NCBI GenBank assembly: GCA_910577585.1
Contig: CAJTNN010000027.1
Span: 1 to 34,466, forward strand
Direction: 5' to 3'
From: an uncultured Muribaculaceae bacterium
Lineage (GTDB): Bacteria > Bacteroidota > Bacteroidia > Bacteroidales > Muribaculaceae
Length of the DNA stretch: 34,466 bases
The notes beneath the pieces were generated by a model. That model was given only the letters and a program-made list of their open reading frames with translations, did no database searches and had not been told where the DNA came from. The translations under genes and the position numbers were made by a program. Of the stretch, positions 9,726 to 17,649 are shown piece after piece (the first letter of the stretch is position 1; every line of letters begins with the position of its first letter).

Positions 9726-10115
9726 ACCCTCTAATTTCCCTCTCTTGACGCCAAGTCAGGACAAGGGCGCCCAACTCAGCCAAAGTTAACGAAGGGCTTG
9801 AATATCTCATAATTGGTAAGATGGGAAGGGAATTTAAGGGCGCGGATTTTTTCGCTTGTCGCTACGCGACTGCGCCGCGGATGGGAAGGATTAACGCGGA
9901 TCCTATTTGCGTAATACTCTGGTTTGCACGCAGATGCGGACGGATGCATCTCGGCGCTATGCGCCTTAATGCTCGCAGATTGGCTGCGCATTCCACATCT
10001 TCCACGCCAACTCAGCCAAAGTTGTGCCTTAACTTAGGGCCCGTTGGGCGAGAACGCTCAGGTAAGCTACCCTCTAACCTCTCTCTTTTGCCGCAAGGTC
10101 GGGGCGAGGGCGCCC
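9726..10115. repeat. Dispersed duplicate segments in non-coding DNA
   Basis: A 47-bp segment beginning ACCCTCTAA and ending AGGGCGCCC occurs at 9726-9772 and, with several mismatches, at 10069-10115. A 17-bp segment, CCAACTCAGCCAAAGTT, occurs exactly at 9771-9787 and 10007-10023. Between them is DNA rich in GCAGAT/GCGGAT words (about 9835-10000) that looks like degenerate intergenic repeat. The stretch 9578-10255 contains no ORF with protein-like composition that I would defend. Confidence 0.55.
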
Positions 10116-10159
10116 CTCCTCCCGGGGGCTGACGCTGCTCCGGGCTTGCTGGATGGGGT

Positions 10160-10217
10160 GGGAGGTTTGGGAATTCTGGGAGGGTTGGGAGTTTTGGGAG
10201 GATGATGGGATGGATGG
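10160..10217 (+). repeat. GGG array with 9-bp period upstream of nhaC
   Basis: GGGA starts at 10160, 10169, 10178, 10187 and 10196, exactly 9 bp apart. The next lies at 10207, and the stretch ends in a G5 run. The intervening 5 bp are mostly T/G-rich. Four or more regularly spaced G-triplets on one strand are compatible with a G-quadruplex. The array ends about 40 bp before the -33 element of the nhaC promoter. Confidence 0.7.
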
Positions 10218-10255
10218 GGGTGCGGGGCTTAGGCGCCCCGCACCGCAGGGGGAAA

Positions 10256-10287
10256 TTTGGCGGTAAGGAAATTTTTGGTTATCTTCG
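10256..10287 (+). promoter_or_regulatory. Bacteroidetes-type promoter of nhaC
   Basis: TTTG (10256-10259) is separated by 20 bp from TATCTTCG (10280-10287), a close match to the -33 TTTG and -7 TAnnTTTG elements of Bacteroidetes sigma-ABfr promoters. Transcription would start near 10294, giving a leader of about 70 nt. This rules out the in-frame upstream ATG at 10202 and supports the start at 10364. Confidence 0.6.
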
Positions 10288-10363
10288 CGGGAGATCGTGC
10301 CGGGGGCCGGTGTGCTCCGCACGGCTAAGACTTCCTATATTTATTCTTGATACTCCTTTTTTG

Positions 10364-11680
10364 ATGAAGATACATGATGCTGATGTGTCGGCGACGCCTG
10401 CGGTGTCGGCGGCACGCGGTTGGCTGGCCCTGTCGCCGGTGGCCGTGTTCCTGCTGCTGTATGTGGCGGTGTCGCTGATTCTTGATGATTTCTATAAGAT
10501 GCCGATCTCGGTGGCGCTCCTCGTTGCCTCGGCCTGGGGTGTGGCCATTCTACGCGGCCGACCGCTGCTGAAGCGGATTGAGATCTTCTCGCGCGCCGCC
10601 GGACATGCCAATATCCTCTACATGATCTGGGTGTTTATCCTCGCCGGAGCCTTCGCCACGGTGGCGAAATCTATCGGGGCCGTCGATGCCACCGTCAGTC
10701 TGGCGCTGCGCGCCTTTCCGCCGCAATATGTGGTGCCGATGCTCTTCTTCGCCTCCTGCTTTATTTCGCTGTCGATAGGCACCTCGGTGGGCACGGTGGT
10801 GGCGCTCGCTCCGCTGGCGTCGCAGATTGCCCTGAGTTCAGGGGGTGACGTGGCCTTCTATGTGGCGGTGGTATTAGGTGGCGCCTTCTTCGGCGACAAC
10901 CTCTCATTCATCTCCGACACCACCATCGCTGCCACACGCTCGCAGAACTGCGACATGGCCGACAAATTCAAGGCCAACCTGCGCATAGCCCTTCCGGCGG
11001 CGATCGTCACGCTGGTGATATACATCATCACCGGTGCCGGCGCGACGGAGGTGGAGCTTCCGGCCGATAGCGACTGGACCCTCATTATCCCCTATCTGGT
11101 GGTGCTGGGTTGCGCGGTGGCTGGAATCAATGTGACGATAGTGCTGAGCCTCGGTATTGTGGCGGCTATGGTGTTGGGGCTTACGCATGGTCATTCGCTG
11201 ATAGGGATGGCCTCGTCGGCCGGCGAAGGTATCGACGGGATGGGTAGTCTGATTATCATCACGCTGTTGGCGGCGGGTATGTTGGGGGTGATAAAGGAGG
11301 CGGGAGGCATACAGTTTCTGCTGCATCTGCTCACGCGACACATCAGCGGAAGGCGTGGCGGACAGGCGGTGATTGCGCTGCTGGTGGGGATTGTGAATCT
11401 TTGCACGGCGAATAACACGGTGGCGATCATCACTGTCGGCGGCTTGGCTCGCGACATCTCGCAGCGCTATGGCATCGACCGCCGGAAGACGGCGTCGCTG
11501 CTTGATTCGACGTCGTGTGTGGTGCAGTCGCTGCTCCCCTACGGTGCGCAGACGCTGCTGGCCACGGGGCTGGCCGGCATATCGCCGGCGGCGCCATTCG
11601 GATACCTCTACTATCCCTGGGCGCTTGCCTGCATGATAGTGGTGTCGATTCTCATCCGCCGCCGCACTCCCGCCGCCTGA
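10364..11680 (+). CDS. nhaC: NhaC-family Na+/H+ antiporter
   Basis: This 438-aa polytopic inner-membrane protein has about ten to twelve hydrophobic segments. The diagnostic stretch 'GAFFGDNLSFISDTTIAATR' (about residues 167-186), followed by 'CDMADKFKANLR', is the core motif of the NhaC group of the ion transporter superfamily. A second conserved patch with small residues, 'ANNTVAIITVGGLARDI', lies in the C-terminal half. Such proteins exchange protons for Na+ or, in some members, organic substrates such as malate/lactate, so the substrate is not certain. The chosen start has a promoter about 77 bp upstream; the open frame extends further upstream only through repeat DNA. It is convergent with the MFS gene across a repeat array. 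Confidence 0.85.
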   Translation: MKIHDADVSATPAVSAARGWLALSPVAVFLLLYVAVSLILDDFYKMPISVALLVASAWGVAILRGRPLLKRIEIFSRAAGHANILYMIWVFILAGAFATVAKSIGAVDATVSLALRAFPPQYVVPMLFFASCFISLSIGTSVGTVVALAPLASQIALSSGGDVAFYVAVVLGGAFFGDNLSFISDTTIAATRSQNCDMADKFKANLRIALPAAIVTLVIYIITGAGATEVELPADSDWTLIIPYLVVLGCAVAGINVTIVLSLGIVAAMVLGLTHGHSLIGMASSAGEGIDGMGSLIIITLLAAGMLGVIKEAGGIQFLLHLLTRHISGRRGGQAVIALLVGIVNLCTANNTVAIITVGGLARDISQRYGIDRRKTASLLDSTSCVVQSLLPYGAQTLLATGLAGISPAAPFGYLYYPWALACMIVVSILIRRRTPAA

Positions 11681-11716
11681 CGCTTCGCGCTTCCCCCTTT
11701 ACGGAAGTCCGTTTTC

Positions 11717-11980
11717 TTACGGGAGAACGGGGGATTCTTACGGGAGAACGGAGCTTATTACGGGAGAACGGGAGCTTCTTACGGGAGAATGGGAGCTTAT
11801 TACGAGAGAACGGGCTTTCTTACGGGAGAACGGGGGCTTTTTACGGGAGAACGAGCTTTCTTACGGGAGAACGGGAGCTTCTTACGGGAGAACGGTGGCT
11901 TCTTACGGGAGAACGGGAGCTTCTTACGGGAGAACGAGCTTTCTTACGGGAGAACGGGAGCTTCTTACGGGAGAACGGGA
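11717..11980 (+). repeat. Tandem array of TTACGGGAGAACG units (13 copies)
   Basis: TTACGGGAGAACG (with slight variants) starts at 11717, 11738, 11758, 11779, 11800, 11820, 11841, 11861, 11882, 11903, 11924, 11944 and 11965. Spacing is 20 or 21 bp, mean about 20.7, close to two helical turns. The linker is mostly GGAGCTTC or AGCTTTC. The array begins 36 bp after the nhaC stop and reads in the nhaC sense. Reading frames stay open through it because the unit contains no stop in most frames; these are not genes. Confidence 0.92.
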
Positions 11981-11994
11981 GACTTCTCTCCCGT
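11975..11994. terminator. Hairpin at the centre of the head-to-head array
   Basis: ACGGGAGA (11975-11982), loop CTTC, TCTCCCGT (11987-11994) is a perfect 8-bp stem where the last forward unit meets the first inverted unit. It lies between two convergent genes and could terminate both, although neither side has a clean T-tract at this point. Confidence 0.5.
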
Positions 11995-12118
11995 CAACCC
12001 GTGCTCCCGTAAAAATCGTTCTCCCGTCAACCCCGTTCTCCCGTAAAAATCGTGCTCCCGTAAAAAAACGTGCTCCCGTAAATACGTGCTCCCGTAAAAA
12101 ACGTGCTCCCGTAAAAAT
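11988..12118 (-). repeat. Inverted tandem array of the same unit (8 copies)
   Basis: CTCCCGT, the complement of ACGGGAG, starts at 11988, 12004, 12021, 12038, 12055, 12073, 12089 and 12106, spaced 16-18 bp. On the - strand it reads as TTTTTACGGGAGCACG units, the sense of the MFS gene whose stop is at 12137. Forward and inverted arrays therefore meet head to head, and each gene is followed by the unit in its own transcription direction. Together they fill the 456-bp gap. Confidence 0.9.
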
Positions 12119-12136
12119 ACGGCGGGGAGGGGTGGG

Positions 12137-13330
12137 TCAGGTGTGGTCGGGGCAAAGGGTGCGGCGGCGGAAGAAGCGGCGGGTGAAGAGCCATAGGAGC
12201 AGGGTGCCACCTATCTGCGACAACGCCGTGCACCAGAAAGCCCACGCATATCCCAGAAACTCCAGCAATACGCCGCCAAGCAAGATGCCTAACCCCATGC
12301 CGAGGTCCCAGGCGGTGAGTATCGACGAGTTGGCCGTGCCCCGCTGGTCGTTGCGCGCCACAGAGATAAACATATTCAGGAAGGCCGGATACATCCGGCC
12401 GTTGCCAAGCCCCAACAGCAGCGCCGAGAGATAGAACGCCCACTCCTGGCGCACAAGCGCGAAGAGCGTGTAAGCCACCGTAGAGATCAGCGCCCCCTCG
12501 AGCGCATTCGCGCTAAGGCGCCCGCGCCGCAGCGACTTCACCCCATACAGCCGCGACACGAAGAGCCCCACCGCCAGCAACGCGAAAAAGAGCCCCGTGC
12601 CATCCGTCACCCTCAGCACCTCACGCGCATAGAGCGCCACATAATTCGACATCACCCCCCAGCAGAGCCCGAAGAGCAGGATATTCACCGCCAACAACCA
12701 GCCCCGCGTCAGGAAGAAATGGTCGAGACTCAGAGCCGGTTTGCCGGCCACCCGCTCACGCGGCCTCAGACGTATCGACGACGCGCACGCGAAGCCCCCC
12801 AGCGCCACAGCCAGCGACACCCAGAAGAGCACCTCAAAGCACCCGCTAAGATTATATATCCAGATTCCCGCCGAGGGGGCGAACGCCATGGCCAGGTTAT
12901 TGCTCAGGCCATAGTAGCCGATACCCTCATTGCGGCGCGAGGATGGGAGCGTGTCGATAGCCACTGTGCTGTTGGCCACCGTAGTCGCACCGTAAGAGAA
13001 GCCATGGATAGTGCGCACGATAGCAAACATCAGCAGTGTACCCGCCCCGATATATCCCGTAAAACAGATAAAGAAAGCGAAGAAGCATAGCATCAACACT
13101 TTGCGGCGGTCGAAGCTATCGACGATGAAACCGCTGAACGGCCTCACCACCAGCGCCGCCACCACATAGCCCGACAGCACCAGACCGATAAGATCCTTAT
13201 CAGCCTCAAACTCAGTGTCGAGATATATCGGCAGCAGCGGCGTGAGCAGATAAAAAGCAAAGAACATCATGAAATTGCCCGTCATCGCGAGGCAATAATT
13301 CCGATTCCAAAGGCGCTCTTTAGTCGGCAT
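12137..13330 (-). CDS. MFS transporter
   Basis: The 397-aa polytopic inner-membrane protein has around twelve hydrophobic segments. The loop 2-3 motif A signature is visible as 'GFIVDSFDRRKVLML' (about residues 62-76), and a Gly/Ser-rich helix 'GFSYGATTVANS' follows. It is a full-length major facilitator of the drug or sugar efflux type; the substrate cannot be read from the sequence. The gene lies 86 bp downstream of pyrG on the same strand, with a periodic array between them, and may be co-transcribed with it. Its 3' end faces nhaC across the head-to-head array. Confidence 0.85.
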   Translation of the reverse strand: MPTKERLWNRNYCLAMTGNFMMFFAFYLLTPLLPIYLDTEFEADKDLIGLVLSGYVVAALVVRPFSGFIVDSFDRRKVLMLCFFAFFICFTGYIGAGTLLMFAIVRTIHGFSYGATTVANSTVAIDTLPSSRRNEGIGYYGLSNNLAMAFAPSAGIWIYNLSGCFEVLFWVSLAVALGGFACASSIRLRPRERVAGKPALSLDHFFLTRGWLLAVNILLFGLCWGVMSNYVALYAREVLRVTDGTGLFFALLAVGLFVSRLYGVKSLRRGRLSANALEGALISTVAYTLFALVRQEWAFYLSALLLGLGNGRMYPAFLNMFISVARNDQRGTANSSILTAWDLGMGLGILLGGVLLEFLGYAWAFWCTALSQIGGTLLLWLFTRRFFRRRTLCPDHT

Positions 13331-13349
13331 AATCTTATTTTTTTCTTAA

Positions 13350-13420
13350 GTCTTTTGGGTCTTTAGGGTCCTTACGGGCTTTAAAGTCCTTAGGGTCTTT
13401 AAGGTCTCTTTAGGGTCTAC
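13350..13420 (-). repeat. CCTAAAGAC array, 9-bp period, after pyrG
   Basis: On the + strand GTC/GGC word starts fall at 13350, 13359, 13368, 13377, 13386, 13395 and 13404, exactly 9 bp apart, with a last one at 13415. The consensus is GTCTTTAGG. Read on the pyrG strand it is CCTAAAGAC, starting immediately at the pyrG stop codon (13417-13419). A second array of the same unit follows dapF in the dapF sense. Confidence 0.85.
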
Positions 13421-15027
13421 TTTGAATTGCGGTAATCCACAGCTGCGCGGATAAAATCCACAAACAGCGGCGAGGGCTGCAGCACAGTAGATGAATACTC
13501 CGGATGATACTGTGTGCCCACCATCCAGCGCTTGCCGGCCACCTCGACCACCTCCACGAGGTGAGCCGCCGGATTCTCGCCCACGCAGCGCATGCCGGCC
13601 TCCTCGAAGCGCCGGCGATAGTCGTTGTTGAACTCAAAGCGGTGGCGATGGCGCTCGCTCACGCGCGTCGCTCCATAGGCACGCGCCGCAATCGAGTCGG
13701 GCAGCAACTCGCAGTCGTAGGCGCCGAGGCGCATAGTGCCGCCAAGATTCGAGATTGATTTCTGCTCCTCCATCAGGTCGATCACATTATCGGGTGTGAG
13801 GGGATTCATCTCGGTAGAGTTGGCCTCGGGCAATCCGAGCACATCGCGCGCGAACTCGATCACCATGCACTGCATGCCGAGGCATATGCCGAAGGTGGGC
13901 ACATCATGCTCCCTGCACCACTTCAGCGCCACAAACTTACCCTCGATGCCCCTCTGGCCGAAGCCCGGCGCGATGACCACGCCATCGAGCGGCGAGAGCA
14001 GTTCATCGGCATTATCGGCGTTGAGTTTCTCGGAATGCAGATAGACGAGGCGTAGCCGGCGGTCATTGTAGGTGGCCGCATGAAAGAGGGCCTCGCTGAT
14101 AGACTTGTAGGCATCCTGCAGTTCAACATACTTCCCCACCAATCCGATTGTCACCTCCTCCGTAGCGTTGTTCATGCGCTCCACGAAGTGCAGCCAGGGG
14201 GCCATATGCGGTTCACCTTCGACGGGCACCCCCATCTTGCGCAGCACTATCTCATCGAGATGCTCGCGGTGCATGCCCAGCGGCACCTCATAGATCGACG
14301 GCGCATCCTTCGACTCGATCACCGCATCAGCCGACACATTGCAGAACTGCGCTATCTTGCGGCGCATCGGCTGCGGAATCTCATGCTCGGTGCGCAATAT
14401 CAGCACATCGGGCTGAATCCCCACCTCCTGCAGCTGCTTTACGGAGTGCTGCGTGGGTTTGGTCTTCAGCTCCTTGGCCGCCTGCAAGAAGGGCATATAG
14501 GTGAGATGGATGCAGAGCGCATCGTCACCCAGTTCCCAGCGCAACTGGCGCACACTCTCCAGGAACGGCAGCGACTCGATATCGCCCACAGTGCCACCGA
14601 TCTCGGTGATGACGAAATCAAAATCCCCCGTATTACCGAGCAGTTTCACATTGCGTTTGATCTCGTCGGTGATATGGGGGATAATCTGTACTGTCTTGCC
14701 GAGGTAGTCGCCGCGGCGCTCCTTCTCGATGACACTCTGGTAGATGCGGCCGGTGGTGATGTTGTTGGCGCGGGTGGTGCGCACATTGGTGAAGCGCTCA
14801 TAATGCCCGAGGTCGAGGTCGGCTTCATGACCGTCGACGGTGACGTAGCATTCGCCATGCTCATAGGGGTTGAGTGTACCCGGGTCGATATTGATGTAGG
14901 GGTCGAACTTCTGGATGGTGACACGATAACCGCGCGCCTTGAGCAGACACGCCAATGAGGAGGATATGATGCCCTTGCCGAGCGATGACACTACGCCTCC
15001 GGTGACGAAAATATACTTTGTTTCCAC
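13417..15027 (-). CDS. pyrG: CTP synthase
   Basis: The 536-aa cytosolic enzyme converts UTP to CTP using ATP and glutamine. The N-terminal synthetase domain begins 'KYIFVTGGVVSSLGKGI' with the P-loop-like ATP site, followed by 'KFDPYINIDPGTLNPYEHGE' and 'HITDEIK'. The class I glutamine amidotransferase domain (about 290-535) has the nucleophile Cys in 'GICLGMQ' (about residue 380) and the catalytic His/Glu in 'YHPEYSS' (about residue 508). Length matches the family (535-545 aa). It is divergent from dapF. A 9-bp repeat array touches its stop codon. Confidence 0.97.
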   Translation of the reverse strand: METKYIFVTGGVVSSLGKGIISSSLACLLKARGYRVTIQKFDPYINIDPGTLNPYEHGECYVTVDGHEADLDLGHYERFTNVRTTRANNITTGRIYQSVIEKERRGDYLGKTVQIIPHITDEIKRNVKLLGNTGDFDFVITEIGGTVGDIESLPFLESVRQLRWELGDDALCIHLTYMPFLQAAKELKTKPTQHSVKQLQEVGIQPDVLILRTEHEIPQPMRRKIAQFCNVSADAVIESKDAPSIYEVPLGMHREHLDEIVLRKMGVPVEGEPHMAPWLHFVERMNNATEEVTIGLVGKYVELQDAYKSISEALFHAATYNDRRLRLVYLHSEKLNADNADELLSPLDGVVIAPGFGQRGIEGKFVALKWCREHDVPTFGICLGMQCMVIEFARDVLGLPEANSTEMNPLTPDNVIDLMEEQKSISNLGGTMRLGAYDCELLPDSIAARAYGATRVSERHRHRFEFNNDYRRRFEEAGMRCVGENPAAHLVEVVEVAGKRWMVGTQYHPEYSSTVLQPSPLFVDFIRAAVDYRNSK

Positions 15028-15123
15028 AGCTTATCTGGAATTATTACCTGTACTTCTTGGTGAATCGGGCGGCGCGGGTCGGAGGATTCGCGCCGCTTCA
15101 GGGCCTCTTGCCAAATTAAAGCG

Positions 15124-15131
15124 CAAAATTA
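15124..15131 (-). promoter_or_regulatory. Possible -7 element for pyrG
   Basis: CAAAATTA on the + strand reads TAATTTTG on the - strand, matching TAnnTTTG. No TTTG at the usual 18-21 bp is seen upstream; the nearest is only 11 bp away. It would give a leader of about 90 nt. Weak evidence. Confidence 0.3.
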
Positions 15132-15151
15132 GTAAAAAAAATCAAAAGTTG

Positions 15152-15184
15152 TTGGCTCGTCTTGGAGTTTTTTTATTACTTTTG
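15152..15184 (+). promoter_or_regulatory. Promoter of dapF-dapL
   Basis: TACTTTTG (15177-15184) matches the -7 consensus TAnnTTTG, with a TTG-containing -33 region at 15152-15154. Transcription would start around 15191, leaving a short leader of under 20 nt before the dapF ATG at 15209. This supports that start over the in-frame upstream ATG at 14939, which lies inside pyrG. Confidence 0.55.
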
Positions 15185-15208
15185 CGGTTTTATTGCAAAA
15201 TCCTATTT

Positions 15209-16123
15209 ATGGTAAAAGAGATACGGTTCACTAAAATGCATGGTGCGGGCAACGACTACATCTACATCGACCTCACCCGCCCCGACGCCACACTTCCCGC
15301 CGACTTCCCGAGTCTGGCGCGCCGCATCAGCCACCGCCACTGCGGCGTAGGCGCCGACGGACTCGTGGCGATCATGCGCCCCGCCGACCCCTCGCGCGCC
15401 GACTTCGCGATGCGCATGTGGAATGCCGACGGCTCAGAGGCCCAGATGTGTGGCAACGCCTCGCGCTGCGTGGCCAAATATATCCACGACCACTCCCTCT
15501 CCCCCAGCCGCAGCCTGCGCCTCGAGACCCGCGCCGGAATAAAGCTGCTCACCATCACCGCACTCGACCCCCACGGACGCGTCAGCGAAGTCAGCGTCGA
15601 TATGGGTCCGGCCACCTTCAGCAGCCATGAGGTGCCGGTGAGTCTCCCCTCCCCCACCCCCACTCACGGCATCCCCGACCACCACACACCGCCACTCCTG
15701 CCCGGCACGCTTCAAGTCAGCGCCCTCGGCAGGAGTTTCTGTATCCACCCCGTAGGGATGGGTAATCCGCACGGCGTAATCCTCCTTGACCATGACCCTA
15801 CGGATGAGGAGGTGCTCGGCGCCGGACCCCTCCTGGAGCGTGACCCTGCATGGCCCGAGCGGGCCAACATCGAATTCGCCCACATCATCGACCGCAGCCA
15901 CATCAACATGCGAGTCTGGGAGCGCGGTTCAGGCGAGACGATGGCCTGCGGCACCGGCGCCTGCGCCACAGCCGCCGCAGCGATCGCACTCGGTCTGACA
16001 GACGCGGCAGTCGAACTGCAGCTCCCCGGCGGCACCCTCTGCGTAAGCCGCGACCCCGCCACCGGCCACATGCACCTGCGCGGCCCAGCCGCCACCATCT
16101 GCACCGGAGTGTTCCCACTCTAA
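15209..16123 (+). CDS. dapF: Diaminopimelate epimerase
   Basis: The 304-aa cofactor-independent epimerase turns LL-diaminopimelate into meso-DAP for peptidoglycan and lysine. It starts with the typical 'FTKMHGAGNDYIYID'. The two catalytic cysteines are visible in 'MCGNASRC' (about residue 81) and 'ACGTGACA' (about residue 247). Length is somewhat above the usual 270-280 aa because of a Pro/His-rich insertion around residues 148-170 ('SPTPTHGIPDHHTPPL'). The next gene, dapL, makes its substrate, so the two form a pathway pair. Its stop is followed within a few bases by a CCTAAAGAC array. Confidence 0.96.
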   Translation: MVKEIRFTKMHGAGNDYIYIDLTRPDATLPADFPSLARRISHRHCGVGADGLVAIMRPADPSRADFAMRMWNADGSEAQMCGNASRCVAKYIHDHSLSPSRSLRLETRAGIKLLTITALDPHGRVSEVSVDMGPATFSSHEVPVSLPSPTPTHGIPDHHTPPLLPGTLQVSALGRSFCIHPVGMGNPHGVILLDHDPTDEEVLGAGPLLERDPAWPERANIEFAHIIDRSHINMRVWERGSGETMACGTGACATAAAAIALGLTDAAVELQLPGGTLCVSRDPATGHMHLRGPAATICTGVFPL

Positions 16124-16127
16124 GCGA

Positions 16128-16177
16128 CCTAAAGACCCCAAAGTCCTCAAAGACCCTAAAGCCCTAAAGACTAAAGC
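16128..16177 (+). repeat. CCTAAAGAC array, 9-bp period, between dapF and dapL
   Basis: AAAG cores lie at 16131, 16140, 16149 and 16158 (9 bp apart), then at 16166 and 16173. Units read CCTAAAGAC with variants, in the sense of dapF, starting 4 bp after its stop. This is the same unit and the same orientation relative to the upstream gene as the array after pyrG, although the two genes are on opposite strands. Confidence 0.8.
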
Positions 16178-16188
16178 AAAAAAAAGCA

Positions 16189-17394
16189 ATGATAACCCTA
16201 AACAATAACTTCCATCTCCTGCCCGAGAGCTACCTCTTCTCAATAGTGCGCCAGCGCCTCGACGCCTACCGCCAAAATCACCCCGAGGACGAAATCATAC
16301 GTATGGATATCGGCGACGTCACCCGTCCGATCGCACCGGCGGCCGTAGCCGCCATGCACGCCGCAGTCGATGAACTCGCCCGCACGGAGAGCTTCCACGG
16401 CTACGGACCCGAGCAGGGCTACCTCTTCCTGCGCGAAGCGATAGCCGATTACGACTACCGCCGCCTCGGCATAGCCATCACTCCCGATGAAATCTTCATC
16501 AGCGACGGAGCCAAAAGCGACCTCGGCAATCTCGGCGAACTCTTCAGCCACAGGGCGCGCGTGGCGGTGCCCGACCCCGGCTATCCGGTATATGCCGACG
16601 ACAATATCATCGACGGCCGCAACCGCACTGACGCCCCCATCATCCACCTCCCCCTCACACCCGAGAATCACTTCGTGCCCCCGACACCCGACCGGACACC
16701 CGACCTCATCTACCTCTGCTATCCCAACAATCCCACCGGCGCCTCAATCTCGCGCCATGACCTCAGCCGCTGGGTAGACTACGCCCGCCGCGTCGGCGCC
16801 GTCATAATCTACGACTCCGCCTACGAAGCCTATATACGCGATGCCTCGCTGCCGCACTCCATCTACGAAATCGAGGGGGCTGAGGAGGTGGCTATTGAGG
16901 TGAGGTCGTTTTCCAAGACCGGCGGTTTTACGGGTATCCGCTGCGGCTACACCGTGGTGCCCCACGCCCTGAAGGGATGCTATGCCGACGGCACCGTCGC
17001 CGAACTCCACCGGCTCTGGATGCGCCGCCAGTCGACCAAATTCAACGGCGCCAGCTACATCAGCCAGCGCGGAGCCGCCGCACTCTACACCCCCGAAGGG
17101 CGGCGTCAGGTCGAGGAGTCGATAGACTACTACATGGAGAATGCGCGCCTGCTGCGCGAGGGGATGGCGGCCGCCGGATATGAGGCCTTCGGTGGCGAGA
17201 ATGCCCCCTACGTGTGGGTGCGCACCCCCGACGGCATGACCTCCTGGGAGTTTTTCGACCATCTGCTCGAGCGCTATCAGCTCAGCTCGACCCCCGGCGC
17301 CGGCTTCGGCACCAACGGCGAAGGATTCGTGCGCCTCACGGCCTTCAACACCCGCAGCAACACGCTCGCCGCGCTTCGCCGCCTCCGCGATTAG
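16189..17394 (+). CDS. dapL: LL-diaminopimelate aminotransferase
   Basis: The 401-aa PLP enzyme of fold type I makes LL-DAP from tetrahydrodipicolinate with glutamate in one step, bypassing DapD/DapC/DapE. The N-terminus 'NNNFHLLPESYLFS' and 'IIRMDIGDVTRPI' are typical of DapL rather than general aspartate aminotransferases. The PLP-binding Lys is in 'SFSKTGGFTG' (about residue 243), with 'YPNNPTG' (about residue 182) upstream. It is separated from dapF by only 65 bp of repeat array, and no promoter is seen, so it is probably co-transcribed. Confidence 0.95.
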   Translation: MITLNNNFHLLPESYLFSIVRQRLDAYRQNHPEDEIIRMDIGDVTRPIAPAAVAAMHAAVDELARTESFHGYGPEQGYLFLREAIADYDYRRLGIAITPDEIFISDGAKSDLGNLGELFSHRARVAVPDPGYPVYADDNIIDGRNRTDAPIIHLPLTPENHFVPPTPDRTPDLIYLCYPNNPTGASISRHDLSRWVDYARRVGAVIIYDSAYEAYIRDASLPHSIYEIEGAEEVAIEVRSFSKTGGFTGIRCGYTVVPHALKGCYADGTVAELHRLWMRRQSTKFNGASYISQRGAAALYTPEGRRQVEESIDYYMENARLLREGMAAAGYEAFGGENAPYVWVRTPDGMTSWEFFDHLLERYQLSSTPGAGFGTNGEGFVRLTAFNTRSNTLAALRRLRD

Positions 17395-17400
17395 CCTGGC

Positions 17401-17520
17401 AATCCCGATTTAGCCCGATTAATCGGGCTAAATCGAGAATTATCGCGGTTAATCGGGGTTAATCGGGTTAAATCGGGGTTAATCGGGCTAAATCGCGATT
17501 AATCGGGATTAATCAGGATC
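17401..17520. repeat. 10-bp-period GATTAATCGG array after dapL (12 units)
   Basis: The words AATC/TAGC/TATC recur at 17401, 17411, 17421 and so on to 17511 without a break in the 10-bp phase. The consensus is GATTAATCGGG-like, alternating A/T-rich (TTAAT) and G/C-rich (CGGGG) half-turns. It starts 7 bp after the dapL stop codon. Confidence 0.9.
17406..17435. terminator. 30-bp perfect palindrome downstream of dapL
   Basis: The 15-base arm 17406-17420 (CGATTTAGCCCGATT) is exactly complementary to 17421-17435. In RNA it would form a strong stem right after dapL. There is no T-tract directly after it, so termination is a guess; it may also act as an mRNA 3'-end stabiliser. Confidence 0.5.
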
Positions 17521-17649
17521 GCTATCGACAGGCTAACATTTTTACAGGAGAATCATCCTTTTTTTGCACACTTTCGGCAGATGTGAGAAATTTTGGTTGC
17601 ACATTTTGCATTTTTATGCGCAGTTTGTAAAAATATTTCAACTTTTCTT

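Noticed and set aside
9821..10132. Open frame in the gap before nhaC
   Set aside because: Low-complexity composition, no recognisable motif, lies over dispersed repeats with no promoter or coupled neighbour.
10202..10363. N-terminal extension of NhaC
   Set aside because: A good promoter (10256-10287) lies inside the extension and the extra residues do not look like a transporter N-terminus.
11515..12012. Long open frame over the TTACGGGAG array, encoding LRENGSF/TGERELL peptides
   Set aside because: The same DNA is open in more than one frame because the unit lacks stops; no start signal, and the frame overlaps nhaC. It is repeat DNA, not a gene.
11717..12118. CRISPR array
   Set aside because: The period is only 16-21 bp, there are no unique spacers of constant length, and no cas genes are nearby.
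14080..14958. 292-aa open frame on the + strand opposite pyrG
   Set aside because: It is the antisense shadow of a well-conserved CTP synthase coding region.
14939..15208. 90-residue N-terminal extension of DapF
   Set aside because: The family N-terminus starts at 15209 and a promoter lies just upstream of it; the extension overlaps pyrG.
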